Shown: positions 46,695-57,164 of the stretch, in pieces
Position numbering within the stretch: the stretch's first letter is position 1
How the letters are laid out: every line of letters starts with the position of its first letter
Assembly: GCF_964656455.1 (NCBI RefSeq)
Contig: NC_135715.1
Location: 73,793,414-73,857,413, forward strand
DNA: 64,000 bases
Source: Halichoerus grypus
Lineage: Eukaryota; Chordata; Mammalia; Carnivora; Phocidae
Reading direction: 5' to 3'
Position numbers and translations under genes: made by a program
Notes under the pieces: generated by a model
Database searches by the model: none
Told to the model about the DNA's origin: nothing
Seen by the model: the letters and a program-made list of their open reading frames with translations, nothing else

Positions 46695-47525
46695 AATAAT
46701 CTTCCTCCCTGAGATATCTCAAAGGACAATTCACATTTTAGTAAAGCCTTTGGAAACAATGTTGTTTGCAGTGTGTAATTAAAATCTGAAGACAGGTGAT
46801 TGGGGAATTTACGGGTTTCTGGGCATTTCTGGTTTTTAAATCGAAAACCAGGATAATTAACTCTAAAAGATGTACAGAGCAGGACATAAGTACTATGGAA
46901 AACCAAGAACCAAGATAGGTTTTAAATTCTATAGGTTTGCTTATAAACAAAATCTGTTTTTCTCTTTCTATTGAAAATGGGCATATATCCTATACTGAAA
47001 AACTACCATCTTTCCCCCCAAAATTAATACCTTACTTTTGAAGAAAGGGAAGGCACTTCTGTTTGTTCCTCCTCATTGTAAGCTGTGAAAAGCCTCTCTC
47101 GGAATGTCAGAATGATACAGATATAACATAAGCTGCTCCCTCTCTTTCTTGCCACTCTTCAGGTTAATGTCATCCCTCTCCTGGACTAGAGACTTCACCC
47201 CCTAAGTGTTTGGACACTGTTCCTTCCATGTACCACAGGGAGCAATTTAAATCCATGAACCTCTCCATAAATGTTCATTCTAAACAGCATAGAATATGGC
47301 CCCGCCAAGAGTTACAAAGTCAATTCAGAGCTGAACTGTGCCTAGTAATAATTCTAACACAGGACTCCATTACAAAATGGGGAGGGGGGGTGTCATGTAC
47401 CTATTTTGAGGGGCTGAAAACAAAAGTGTGACATTAGTAGGGCAAAATGACTCAGCCCTGGTTTTTAAAATTACATAGTAGTGACAGTGTTCTGCTTATT
47501 CTATGATCCCGAATCAAAACACAGG
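46695..47525. other. Unassigned sequence
   Basis: Nothing recognised. A G-run lies at 47380-47391. Confidence 0.4.
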
Positions 47526-47529
47526 ACAC

Positions 47530-47590
47530 GTTCAGGCAATGAAAAAATATTTGTTGAGTATCTACTATGTGCAAAGAATACACCATTTCT
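47530..47590 (-). mobile_element. L2 tail fragment (antisense)
   Basis: CAATGAAAAAATATTTGTTG then AGTATCTACTATGTGCAAAG is the antisense L2 3' end. Confidence 0.7.
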
Positions 47591-47969
47591 TCCATTTAGC
47601 TGATAAAATATGGCCACATGGATTCTTAGTTCAGTCAATCACATCCATACTTTTATATTGCAATATAATTTCACTGAACTGCTCGTGTGCACGAAATGGA
47701 TAACAGCACTCAATGAGAGGAGCCAGATGAGCTAAAATGGAACCGCAGCAGCATGGTAATAAAATCTTCAGCATGCACTGGAGCACAACTTTAAAAATCC
47801 AATACGGCTTTCAATCACTAATAAAAGGAAGTACTCAAGGACCAGAGATCACAAAGGCTATGGGAAAATGGCCAGTTGGAGCGAAGGAGGCACTGAGTGT
47901 TATCACTGGCCAACTACGGTTATGACCCAAACAACAGTGTGCACATGACCACAATGTTTAAGAGGTTAC

Positions 47970-48080
47970 TTAACAAAGCTGGAACACATCTACTAAGTGC
48001 TGGCTGTACACAAGGCACCATGCTGTCTGGTGCCTGCCCACAGGGAGTTTCTAGTTAGCAAGACAATTTACCTCTGCTTT
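47970..48080 (-). mobile_element. L2 tail fragment (antisense)
   Basis: CACATCTACTAAGTGCTGGC, then CACAAGGCACCATGCTGTCT and CACAGGGAGTTTCTAGTTAG match antisense L2. Confidence 0.65.
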
Positions 48081-48180
48081 CCCTCTCTAAGTTTTGAGAA
48101 CAGGAGCTTGGTCCTATCAACGCTGTTATCACCAGTAACTAGAATGATCCGTAGTAGGCATTCAAACATGTGTGGACCGA
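48081..48180 (+). mobile_element. L2 tail fragment (sense)
   Basis: GAGAACAGGAGCTTGGTCCT, CACCAGTAACTAGAATGATC and GTAGTAGGCATTCAAACATG match the L2 3' end, so two L2 tails lie in opposite orientation here. Confidence 0.65.
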
Positions 48181-48509
48181 CTGCAAAGAACCATAAGGCA
48201 AAAACTAAAAGAAAAATATTAAAATAAATAAAACTCTGAAAAAGTGCAAGAATATACAATACAGCAGAAGACATCTTTAGATCAATTTCAAGACCATTGC
48301 TCCGAGAGGTCGGAGGGCACCTTAAGAACAGGCCCAAGGGAAAATTCTATAAGTAGAAAGTCTCTGAGAAATGATCCCATATACTGAGCTCAGAGCTGAG
48401 GTCCAGAAGCTCCTAGTAGACCTGAAAGAGGAGAAATTACTCTGGGATATTCAAGATGTTTAAGTTTAAAAAAAAAAAAAAAGTCAACAGACGAAAGGAG
48501 CTAACCTTG

Positions 48510-48545
48510 AAGAGAAGAGAAAAGAAGAGAAGAGAAGAGGCGAGG
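48510..48545. repeat. (GAAGA)n purine-rich repeat
   Basis: AAGAGAAGAGAAAAGAAGAG-type run, about 35 bp. Confidence 0.85.
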
Positions 48546-49195
48546 CACAGATTCAGGGAGAAGAAACAAAGCAGGGTGGCTCCAAAGATTAAGGGCGAAA
48601 TCTGAGTATGGAAAAATTATCCTAATCTAAGGACATCTGCTAAGATGGGATAAGCTTTTGCGCAAAACAAACAAAACTGACTTTGAGGTAAGCAGCAGAA
48701 CACTGACAGTAGAAAGCGGCCACTCAGAAAGGAAAACAGGACAGCACAGTCACAGACAATACGACTTTCAGGGGACACCAGGACCTGGCAAAAGGCACGG
48801 CCTTGCCCAGAGCACCCCACCCTGAGAAGGACCCATGAGTCCTAAGAAAAGCACGTCTTAAGAAGAAGAAAAAAAAAGCATTCTTTTAAAAAAAAAGTTA
48901 ATAAAATAAAGTCACTGTTAAAAAAAAAAAAATTCACCCTGTACCAGATGTCCCTCTCTAGTGAATGCCCTTCTTTCCTCCTCATACCAAGTTTTAGAAA
49001 GCACTGCACACCCTGATTGGCTTCCCCGCCTGAGTGCCATTCACTCCTTAGTCCATAGAAGTAAGCCTCCTGTTATGAAAACCAGTAATTAGATCCTAGG
49101 GCTAAATCCAATGGGAAAATTTGGAACCACTATCTGGATCTCTGGCTAGCTAGCACCCCTCCCTCTTGGTTCCTTAACATGCTCAAATACTTCCA
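48546..49195. other. Unassigned sequence
   Basis: No family recognised; A-runs at 48880-48896 and 48918-48932. Confidence 0.4.
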
Positions 49196-49229
49196 TTCAA
49201 AAAAAAAAAAAAAGAAGTACCCCCCCCCA

Positions 49230-49560
49230 CCCCTTTACCCAGCCTCCTGGAGCCACCCTTCACCACCACCACCCTTCTTAAGAGTTGTCTACACACACTG
49301 GCACCGCTTCCTGACTCCCACTAGTAAACCCTCTGGCCATCCCGCTCATGTCCCCATCACTGCATCTCCACTGCCACCACCTATATTACTAGTAACTTCC
49401 TGGCTGTTAGCATCCCTCTTTGTTGATGTTCTCTTGGACCATGGCTTCTAAGACACCATTCATGCCCCCCCCACACACACACACAACTGTCCTCCTCAGT
49501 CTCAGTGTGGGAGCCTATTCTCTCCTGCTAATCTTTTGAACACAGAATCTCCTCAGATCA
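49230..49560 (+). mobile_element. L2 ORF fragment
   Basis: AAGAGTTGTCTACACACACT, ACTTCCTGGCTGTTAGCATC and GTTCTCTTGGACCATGGCTT, then TAAGACACCATTCATG, follow the L2 reverse-transcriptase coding region; diverged. Confidence 0.6.
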
Positions 49561-49669
49561 CATTCCACACCACTCCTTTTCTCACTCTGTACATGCTTCT
49601 TGAATAACTTCGTCCACTCCAACAGCCTCCATTAACAAATACAGGCAAAGGCAGAGGTTCCAGAACTTC

Positions 49670-50136
49670 TCTGTTCACTGCACCCTTAGTGTCTCAGGCC
49701 AAAAGAAATGCCTGAGTAACTGAATCACTGGATAAGTTCAAATACCTTAAGTATTTTTTGCCCTAACAACTTATTACCCATTTTTTAAAAGCACACTTCA
49801 ACTGAGAGAAAATGAGTATCTTTATGTCATTATTAAATAAAGCACAAGTACAATTTCTCAAACGTTGGAGTTGGACTGGATATCACCTCATTCATTTCCT
49901 GTTCCACACTGATTTTCACATGGAACGCAACCACTGAACACCTCGCCCTACAAACATATCATTAAAAGGAAGGCAGCACACGGACAGTAGAAACTGCTGA
50001 CTACTTGAAGCTAGTATTTCCCACAGGGTTGGACAGATGTTATGTACTGCTGAGCTTCCTTCTCCAATTCAATATCCTGCAGTCTCCCTGTGAGTTCACT
50101 ACATCACGTCAGCACACAATTTGGGAACTACGGTGC
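49670..50136. mobile_element. Possible hAT-type miniature, about 465 bp
   Basis: The left end CAGAGGTTCCAGAACTT and the right end AATTTGGGAACTACGGTG are imperfect inverted repeats of the hAT form (cag…gttcccaaactt). The 8-bp flanks do not match visibly, so this is tentative. Confidence 0.35.
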
Positions 50137-50289
50137 TAAGGACCCTTGGATGGCTGTCTCCAGTCCAGACATCCCCCGACAGCCAGATCCCTAGTGTAGT
50201 CAACTAAACACTGTGTCCCACAGCCACCGGAAACTTAACAAGGCCAACCGCACCTGCCTTTTTATTCTCCAAATGGCTGCAGCTCCCTA

Positions 50290-50980
50290 AGAAAGGCACC
50301 ATCATCCACCCAACTGGCCAGCTAGGACTCGGCACGGCCCTGAACTCCTCCCTCTCCTAACTCCCCCAACGCACATACAACCCCCAGCCAACAACCAAGT
50401 CCCAGCAAACCCACCTCTTCGACTTTCTCACCTTCCACCCTTGCTCCCTTCCATCCATTCTCCAAAGAGCAAATCTGATCACGCCCTTTTGCTTCAGAAT
50501 TCTGCAACGGTTTCCTTTTGCCCATAGGGGAGTCCAAACTCCTTACAACAAGAATCACAAGACCCTCGATGGCTCGGCCCCTAGTCACTTCTCCTGTCTC
50601 GTTTCTTCCTGCTTCCCCGCCCTTCTGCATGTGGCCGCGCCACCATACGTTTTCAGTTGTTCCAATGCACCATCTCTCTGACAGCCTTTATCGAGCCTCT
50701 CCTCGACCCCGACTCTGACCAATTCCTTCTCTCGTATTTCTCTGGGAGGCTTTTCTCATCTCTCTGAATAGTCCCTAAGCTTGGGTTTGCAGTGTTCCTG
50801 TGAGCTCCTCTAGCTGACCCCTTTCAGAGCACATACCGGTACACTGCACTGTAAACCGATGGTTAAAACTGTCTGAGAACCCAGCTGAACAAGCACTGAA
50901 AGAGGCATCTGCCTTGTTTATCTTTGTATCCCCAGCACATACGATAAACTCTGAAGTACAGTGAATGAATAAAGCAAGCG
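50290..50980 (+). mobile_element. L2
   Basis: GCAAATCTGATCACGCCCTT, GGAGTCCAAACTCCTTACAA, TTTATCTTTGTATCCCCAGC and the AGTGAATGAATAAAG end match L2 from the reverse-transcriptase end through the 3' UTR. Confidence 0.85.
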
Positions 50981-50984
50981 AATG

Positions 50985-52849
50985 AACGGACTAGGTCATT
51001 CATGTGATGCTTCACATCCTTCTCTGCTTACTAACTCCATCACAGCACTGATTGCACTGTGCTGAAATTGTCTGTCTCGGCAGACTATCAACATCTCGAG
51101 AGCTTTTATCTCTTATTTCTGCAATCCCAGTATCAAAATAGTACAGGTACTTAGCAAGCATCCACTAAACTGCTTCTGAAGAAAAAATTCTGGAAGGCCA
51201 CACCCCACCGTATTAGGTGTGGTTACCTCTGGAGAAAGAAACAGGACAGGGCACCAATAAGAGGAGAAAAAAAGAACTGAGACTTGTTACTCCATGTATC
51301 TCCATAGTGATACTCCATTTATTTTACAATATGCCTTATTTAGGTATGACTGGTAGACAGTATTCCTGCAGTACCAGCATAAATGTATCCTGTGTAAAGA
51401 ACCAGCCCTGAAGAACACAGGGACCGCAAGCAGCATTTGGCTCCAAATGCCCAAGTGCAGGTCCCAAGAAAACTTGATCTTAAAGAGGAAAACCGGCTTC
51501 TAAGAAAAAAGGACTGAGAAGGTGAGCATCTAAGTCTGTACAGTAGTGTGGAGGCAGTCCAAGAAAATATAAGAAATGACAATAGCATATAAGTGGAAAA
51601 TATAATCTGTGATTATTCTTCAGAGAAAGTGCTGGGAACTCTAAAAGGAGACAACTTGTACTGGCCGGCTAGTACATACAATTCTTTTAATACTTATAAT
51701 AAGCAACCGTTTTAATGGAAACATTCCAAAAACCAAAAGGTGACTTGCCACATGCAGGTTACTCTGGGAAGTGTAAAGTAGATCTACAAAGACACGCTGA
51801 GAATAGACAAGAGACTACAGCGTTGGCATGACCACTTAGCAAAGTGCGTTCCACCTTTATTTTCAGAATTTTTAAAAATAGGTAGCACATCATTGACTAT
51901 TAGGTCATAAATTTTAAGGAAACAGATAAAACAATGCCATAAAGCAACTTCATGTCAGCAACTGGAAGAAGCAAGAACAATTTTTATATGTAGATAGTTC
52001 CAGAACAAGCTTCTTTTCACTGTTTGAAGACAACAGGGAATACAGGTCAGACTGTAAATATATAAAGTCAAACCTCCCAACCTAGTGAGCTTTAAACATC
52101 CAAAAGGACACAACTTTAGTGAATACAAATTAAGATCTTCAAAAATGAAGAAAAATGAGCACTATGCAGACGCTATTAGAAAGGAGACCAGACACAGTAA
52201 GAACTGCCTATGGGAAAGGTCAAACCCCCCTTTCCTTTGTTTAACCTCTCAAGTAGATAAAAGAACTAGCTTTCAAGAATCACTGCATTGTTTCACTGCT
52301 AGAAAAGGAAAGTTGAGTAAAGCATATACAAAAAAGAAGCAACCGAGGTTCAACAGAATTTGCCCTAGAGGCAAAAGAAAAATAAGTCAATTACAACACT
52401 TTGAACTTAAGTTTTGATAGAGACGGAGACATTTTAAGTTTTAGACAAACCTAATTTTTAAAATGAAAAGTATTTCAAATGCTTAGCCCCTCCCCTCATA
52501 AGACGTGGACTCTGAATCTTAAAAATTTTATGCCCCAGCATGCGTTTGATTTGGACAGTCACAAAGCAAAAACGGACCTTTCAATTTTCGGTGTTTTAAA
52601 AACTCAAAAATTATTGCTGGTAAAGTGCGAATTTAAAACTGATCCCCAAATGAGAAAGAATTCCTAATACGCCCAATAGCGGCTAAGAAAATGAGATGCT
52701 CCCATTCATTCGTATAAGCCCATCGCTCAGCTTCTTAATAATTAAGAACTCTACTCTCCGCCACGGAACTATCCCTTGCAGAGAGGCTAAACCAAGAAGA
52801 AATCGCCATTGCCTGTAAGTACCACAGACGGAGAGGGGAAGGTTTTCCA
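50985..52849. other. Unassigned sequence leading into the CpG island
   Basis: No repeat family or exon recognised. It includes AT-rich, apparently unique DNA. A plus-strand open frame at 52085-52417 (about 110 codons, lysine-rich) has no recognisable domain. Confidence 0.4.
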
Positions 52850-53653
52850 CTCGCTGGAGCTCCCGCGCGGAGGAGGGCTAGAGGCCAGGCGCCGCGGCCC
52901 CCGCCCGCCGCGCAGGGAAAGTCTCCCGGGGGATGATCCATGCGGGTGAAGCGGCTCCCCGGCGCGCAGCCTTCTCCCCTCGCCCTGCAGCGCGCCCCTC
53001 GCCGGCTGCACGACCCCCTGTCCTGAGCTCGGGGAGCCGAGCCTGGCTGCGGAGGCTGGGAGCCCCGCGGGCCCGCAGCCCCGGGGGAGGGGGGCACCCG
53101 GCGCAGAGGCGTGGGGAGGGCGAAGCCGTGGAGAGGGCCCGACCCGGGGCGGCGGGCATGCGGGGACTGGGCCACATGCGGACAGGGCGCGCGGAACCGA
53201 GGGATGTGAAAGTCCCGGACGCGGAGCAGCCCTGGGCACCGTCCGTGGGACGCGAGTGGAGGCCCGGGCGCTACCTGCGGCCGGGATGGCGGGCGCCTGC
53301 CCCGCAGCCCGGGGAGCGCGCGCCGGGCAGCACCGGGGCCGAGGGCCGGAGGACGGCGCGGGCGAGAGCGGCCGCGGGGCCGCGCCGCGACGGCGGGAAG
53401 CCCCAGCCGGCCCGGGAGGCGGCGCGGAGGATGCGGCTGGGCTGCAGGGCAAGGCGCGGGGCGGCGCCGCGGCCCGCAGTGGGCCCCGCTGCCCGCCCGA
53501 GCGCGCCCGGCGCGATGCAGCAACTTCACTTGGCTACGGGGCTGCGGGGGCCCGGCCCGCGCCCGCCCCTCCCCCGGGGCAGCCTCTCGGCCCGGAGCCA
53601 AGCAGTGAAGGGGCCAGGACCGAAGAGTCCGGCCGGCCGCAGCCCGCACTCAC

Positions 53654-53701
53654 CGGTCCCCGATTCCGCCGCCGGCGCCGGGGCTGCGCTCCGAGCTCCA
53701 T
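53654..53701 (-). CDS. First coding exon (16 codons) of an unidentified protein-coding gene
   Basis: Seen: an ATG in a strong Kozak context (GGCGGGACCATGG) opens a reading frame giving MELGAQPRRRRRNRGP. After exactly 48 nt it meets a consensus splice donor (GGACCG|GTGAGTGCGG), so the first intron is phase 0. The exon lies in a CpG island just downstream of an NF-Y/ETS/GC-box promoter on the same strand. The frame stays open upstream to about 53881, but only through non-AUG codons, so this ATG is the natural start. The run of five arginines gives a basic N-terminus; no domain can be judged from 16 residues. I do not recognise the family. Inference: the remaining exons lie to the left, beyond position 1, because no downstream exon was recognised in the window. 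Alternatively the exon could be an alternative first exon. Confidence 0.6.
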
Positions 53702-53849
53702 GGTCCCGCCGAGCCGCGGTCGCCTGGCGCCCCCGCCCCGCACCACACCGCACGCAGCGGCGCCAGCGACGCCGCCTCCGGCCCGGCCACGGCCGCGGCC
53801 ACGCCCCCTCTCGGCTGGGGGCCTGGCCGGAGCAGGAGGGGGGCTCAGC

Positions 53850-54010
53850 GCCGGCTCCACCAACCAGAGGCTTCTCACCAAGCCGCTTCGCCAGGATTGG
53901 CGAGCGCCTCAGCCAATGGGGAAACGGAAGAAGCGCGGAGCGTCGGCGCCGAGGGGCGGGGGATTGCGGAGGAGGTGGCTCTCACGATCGGTCCTCCGCC
54001 CCCGAATCCG
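53850..54010 (-). promoter_or_regulatory. Core promoter of the minus-strand gene (NF-Y, ETS and GC-box sites)
   Basis: Two CCAAT boxes lie 17 bp apart in opposite orientations (ATTGG at 53896-53900, CCAAT at 53913-53917). An ETS-type CGGAAG is at 53925-53930 and a GC box (GGGGCGGGGG) at 53953-53962. There is no TATA box. NF-Y sites usually sit 60-100 bp upstream of initiation, which would put minus-strand start sites near 53800-53840 and give a 5' UTR of about 100-140 nt. The paired opposite CCAAT boxes and the CpG island would also suit divergent transcription, but no plus-strand exon was recognised. Confidence 0.6.
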
Positions 54011-54132
54011 GATGAGGCTTTGGCCCGAGTGCCTGTAGAGTGGAGAGGTGGGGATACTTTGGGCCGAGTTTATCGTTAAGGGGCCCTTCCATCACCTTTG
54101 CTGACGATGTACCCACTGCAGTACCCTAACCT

Positions 54133-54140
54133 TACCTGGG
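54133..54140 (-). other. Donor-like site upstream of the promoter
   Basis: On the minus strand CCCAG|GTAAGG is a near-perfect splice donor about 430 bp upstream of the ATG. It could end an alternative upstream non-coding first exon; there is no supporting acceptor or promoter, so it may be chance. Confidence 0.2.
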
Positions 54141-54420
54141 TTTTGAGGGCCCCTGCAAAAACGTCCATCTACCTGTAGGTAGTCAGAGGTCCTGCCAGGT
54201 TAAGGGTTCGGGCAACCTTGAGAGGATCATAGCCATCATCATCTGTTGGTTTATGCCCTTCTCAAATCCGTTAGCATTCTGCCTATTCTCATATCCAGTC
54301 TCCCTCCACCCCACATGTGAGAAAATTCACAATGCCTATAAACATGACATAACACTGAAACTAAGCCCCGTGGCAATCAAACCCAGCCAGGTGGTACTTG
54401 ATGACTCACGCGTAAACTTA

Positions 54421-54502
54421 AGAATGGAAGAGGGAAGGGAAGGGAAAGGAGAGGGAAGGGAATGGAAAGGGAAGGGAGAGAAGAAAAGAAAGAAAAGCCA
54501 AG
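54421..54502 (+). repeat. Purine-rich (GGGAA)n tract
   Basis: About 80 bp almost without pyrimidines, built of GGGAAG/GGAAAG units and ending in AAAGAAAGAAAAG. It lies about 0.5 kb upstream of the promoter. Confidence 0.9.
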
Positions 54503-55335
54503 TATGTTCTCCTAGGTCGTGAAGGAAAGGAGTTTAAAAACATTAGATAGAAATGTTATCTATATTTTGGTTTGCGTGCCTTTATTCTTTTTGATTTACA
54601 AGTAAGATCACTATATTGAAAAACTTCAGAAAAAAAAGTTCAAATCCCAATGAAGAGTCCAGGAAAAACTAATACAGGTTGTCTCGCTCTTGTCTGTACA
54701 GACGTGTGATAACTGTCCACATCTGTTACATCTAGTTACAGCAACTACAAGCTAGGAAAAATGAATAGCAGTTGCTAACAATATTAGCAATGTTTGCAAC
54801 ACCAGAAATGCAGAAGAAAAATCACCCGGCCCCTCTTGTGTTAATCTATTAACCTACCTTACTTCCAAAGGAAGGATTTCAAAAGCTCTATTTTAAGGTA
54901 ACATATACTTAGTTTCCATTTCATGTCAACATGAAATATACTGGCAATTAATAAGGTAAATAGAATTTTAGTGAATTATTACAGTGTTCTGTATATGAAA
55001 TATTGATACTAGAGTGATAAATTTCCTCTGAATTCAAAGCTGAATTGGTATACAAATTAAAATGACTTTCCTTCATTTCATTTTGTCTTCACTTACCCAG
55101 GCAATAGCTTCCATGTCTATATTTAGATCATTGATTTAAAGCTCAAAAATATGAAACTGTAGGATACACAAAGTGTGTTTTCAGAGTTGCTAATCACATT
55201 TCCCTTGCTCCTCTCCTCCTCAGTGAGCCCACCTTATGTGAACTGCAGCTACACTTAGTTTACATCCACTATTAGCCCTTAATCTTACTGTCCTGAAGTG
55301 TTCACGATTGATTCAAATAGGTCAGTCTTATCTCT
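54503..55335. other. Unassigned AT-rich upstream sequence
   Basis: Nothing recognised. Confidence 0.4.
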
Positions 55336-55445
55336 AATTAGATGCTAAGTTCCATGAGGGTAAGGTCCTTATTTTATGCTCTTGCTTCCTCTCCCCATAA
55401 TGTCTAATGCAGTGCTGAACATGTAAGTATAACTCCATCCTTAGC
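55335..55445 (+). mobile_element. L2 3' end fragment
   Basis: TTAGATGCTAAGTTCCATGA, GGGTAAGGTCCTTATTTTAT and GTCTAATGCAGTGCTGAACA match the L2 tail. Confidence 0.7.
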
Positions 55446-56100
55446 ATTGTGTCTATAATATACAGAAATTTCGTCAAATGTAGTACTTCTGTGAACCAGT
55501 CCTTTAAATAAAAAATGCTCAGAATAGTCTTGTTAGGGAGATAGCGTCTCACACTTAACATTGCTTAAAAAATATCAGGGAGTGAATTGGTTGCCTGTAA
55601 CAGAAACTTGACTAAATTCTTACCAAATAAAGGGTGCTTCTCATCACTTAACAGGAAGTCTAGAGACAGCCCTGGGCTTCTGCAACTTCTCCAAGGTGTC
55701 ATTGTACCTCAGATTCCTTCTATCCATTGGCTCTACTGTCCTTGTCTAGTGACTTTGCCTCCTCACAAGATGATTGCTCCCCTTCTGGGCACTGTATCAC
55801 ATTCTGGAAAATGTCAGGGGTATGGGTGAAGGGCAAAAGATCAAAGAGGTGCATGCCCACTGAGTCTTCCTTTTTAACAATTTGTCTGGGAAGCCCAAAC
55901 CAGCACTTATTGGCCACACTGTGTCACACTGACCATTTCCCCACCCCCGGCCCCCGACCTCCACTCAATGCAAAGGAGTCTGAAACACTAAGTATTTAAG
56001 GCCAGGGACCTTGTCTGCAACAATGTCAGGTTTCTGTTCGTAAAGGAGAAGGGGAATGCAGTTTCTGCCGTAGTTGTGGAATAAATAAATACGTGATTGG
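55446..56100. other. Unassigned; 55735-55945 resembles an old interspersed repeat
   Basis: GCCTCCTCACAAGATGATTG, GGTGCATGCCCACTGAGTCT and TTGGCCACACTGTGTCACAC look like a common old mammalian repeat that I cannot name. The rest is unassigned. Confidence 0.35.
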
Positions 56101-56104
56101 ACCC

Positions 56105-57160
56105 TCACTCTATTCATGAGATGACCCACTTAAAAAAAAAGGCATTCAAATCTCAATAAGAAAACAAACAACCCAGTTTAAAAATGAGCAAAAGATCTGA
56201 ACAAACATCTCCCTGAGGTAGGGATGGCAATATAGAGATGGCAAATAAGGATATGCTCAATAGCATATGTCAAAGAATTGCAAATTAAAGCAACAGTGAA
56301 ATACCACAACACATCTTCTAGAATAGCTAAAATTCAAAAAACTAATAATATCCAATTCTGGCAAGGATGTGGAGCAATAGGAACACTCATTCACTGCTGA
56401 TGGGAATGCAAAATGGTATAGCCACTTTGGAACACAATGTGGCAGTTTTTCATAGTTTTACCACACAATCTAGCAATCGCACTCCTTGGTATTTACCCAC
56501 ATGAGTTGAAAACTTATGTCCACACAAAAGCTTGCACACAAATGTGTACTCATAATCACCAAACAATGGAAGCAACCAATCCTCCAGTAGGTGAATGGAT
56601 AAACAAACTGTGGTCATCCAGACGATAGGACATTATTCAATGATAAAAAGAATGAGCTATCAGGCCACAAAAAGACATGGAGGAATCTTAAATGTATATT
56701 ACTAAGTGAAAGAAGCCAATCTAAAAAGGCTACAGTCTGTAGATTCCAATTATGAGATTTTGGAAAAGGCAAAGCTATGAAGACTAAAAAGATCAGTGGT
56801 TTCCAGGGGTTAGGGGAGGGAGTGATGGACAGTCAGAGCACAGAGGATTTTTAGGGCAGGGGAACTATTCTGTATGATACTATAATGGTGAATACATGGC
56901 ATTATATATTTGTCAAATTCATAGCATGTACAACACAAAAGTGAACCTTAAGGTAAACTATGGACTTTAGTTAATAAAAATGTGTTAATATTGGTTCATT
57001 AATTATAACCACACTAATGCAAGTCGTTAATAGTAGAAGAAACTGTGCGAGGGGTAGAGTGGTAGGGGGTGGAGGGTAGGGTGAGTCTATGTACTATGTA
57101 CTATCTGCTCAATTATGCTATAAATCTAAAACTTTACTAAAAAATAAAGTCTGTTGATCA
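56105..57160 (+). mobile_element. L1M (L1ME/MD-like) 3' end, about 1.05 kb
   Basis: Nearly colinear with an old L1 3' end: ACAACCCAGTTTAAAAATGA, TCACTGCTGATGGGAATGCA, GTAGGTGAATGGATAAACAA, AAAAGATCAGTGGTTTCCAG and CTAAAACTTTACTAAAAAAT, closing with AATAAAGTCTG. Confidence 0.93.
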
Positions 57161-57164
57161 TTAG

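Larger units (their letters stand above)
1..53653 (-). other. Presumed first intron of the minus-strand gene
   Basis: Inferred from the donor at 53653-53648 and the absence of any recognisable exon further left. The interval is AT-rich, repeat-dense and carries interspersed repeats in both orientations, as expected for a large intron. The acceptor lies outside the window or was missed; a short exon without a known protein match would not be visible by eye. Confidence 0.45.
52850..54010. promoter_or_regulatory. CpG island
   Basis: About 1.15 kb of very GC-rich sequence dense in CpG, with abrupt AT-rich flanks on both sides. It spans the promoter, the 16-codon exon and about 800 bp of the start of intron 1. 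Runs such as CCCCGGGGGAGGGGGG near 53081 could form G-quadruplexes. Long open frames on both strands here come from GC-rich composition, which lacks stop codons, and are not taken as genes. Confidence 0.85.

Noticed and set aside
52735..54038. Long open frames of 220-360 codons on both strands in the CpG island
   Set aside because: They overlap each other in several frames and consist of Arg/Pro/Ala/Gly runs expected from GC-rich DNA without stops. Only the 16-codon exon has Kozak, donor and promoter support.
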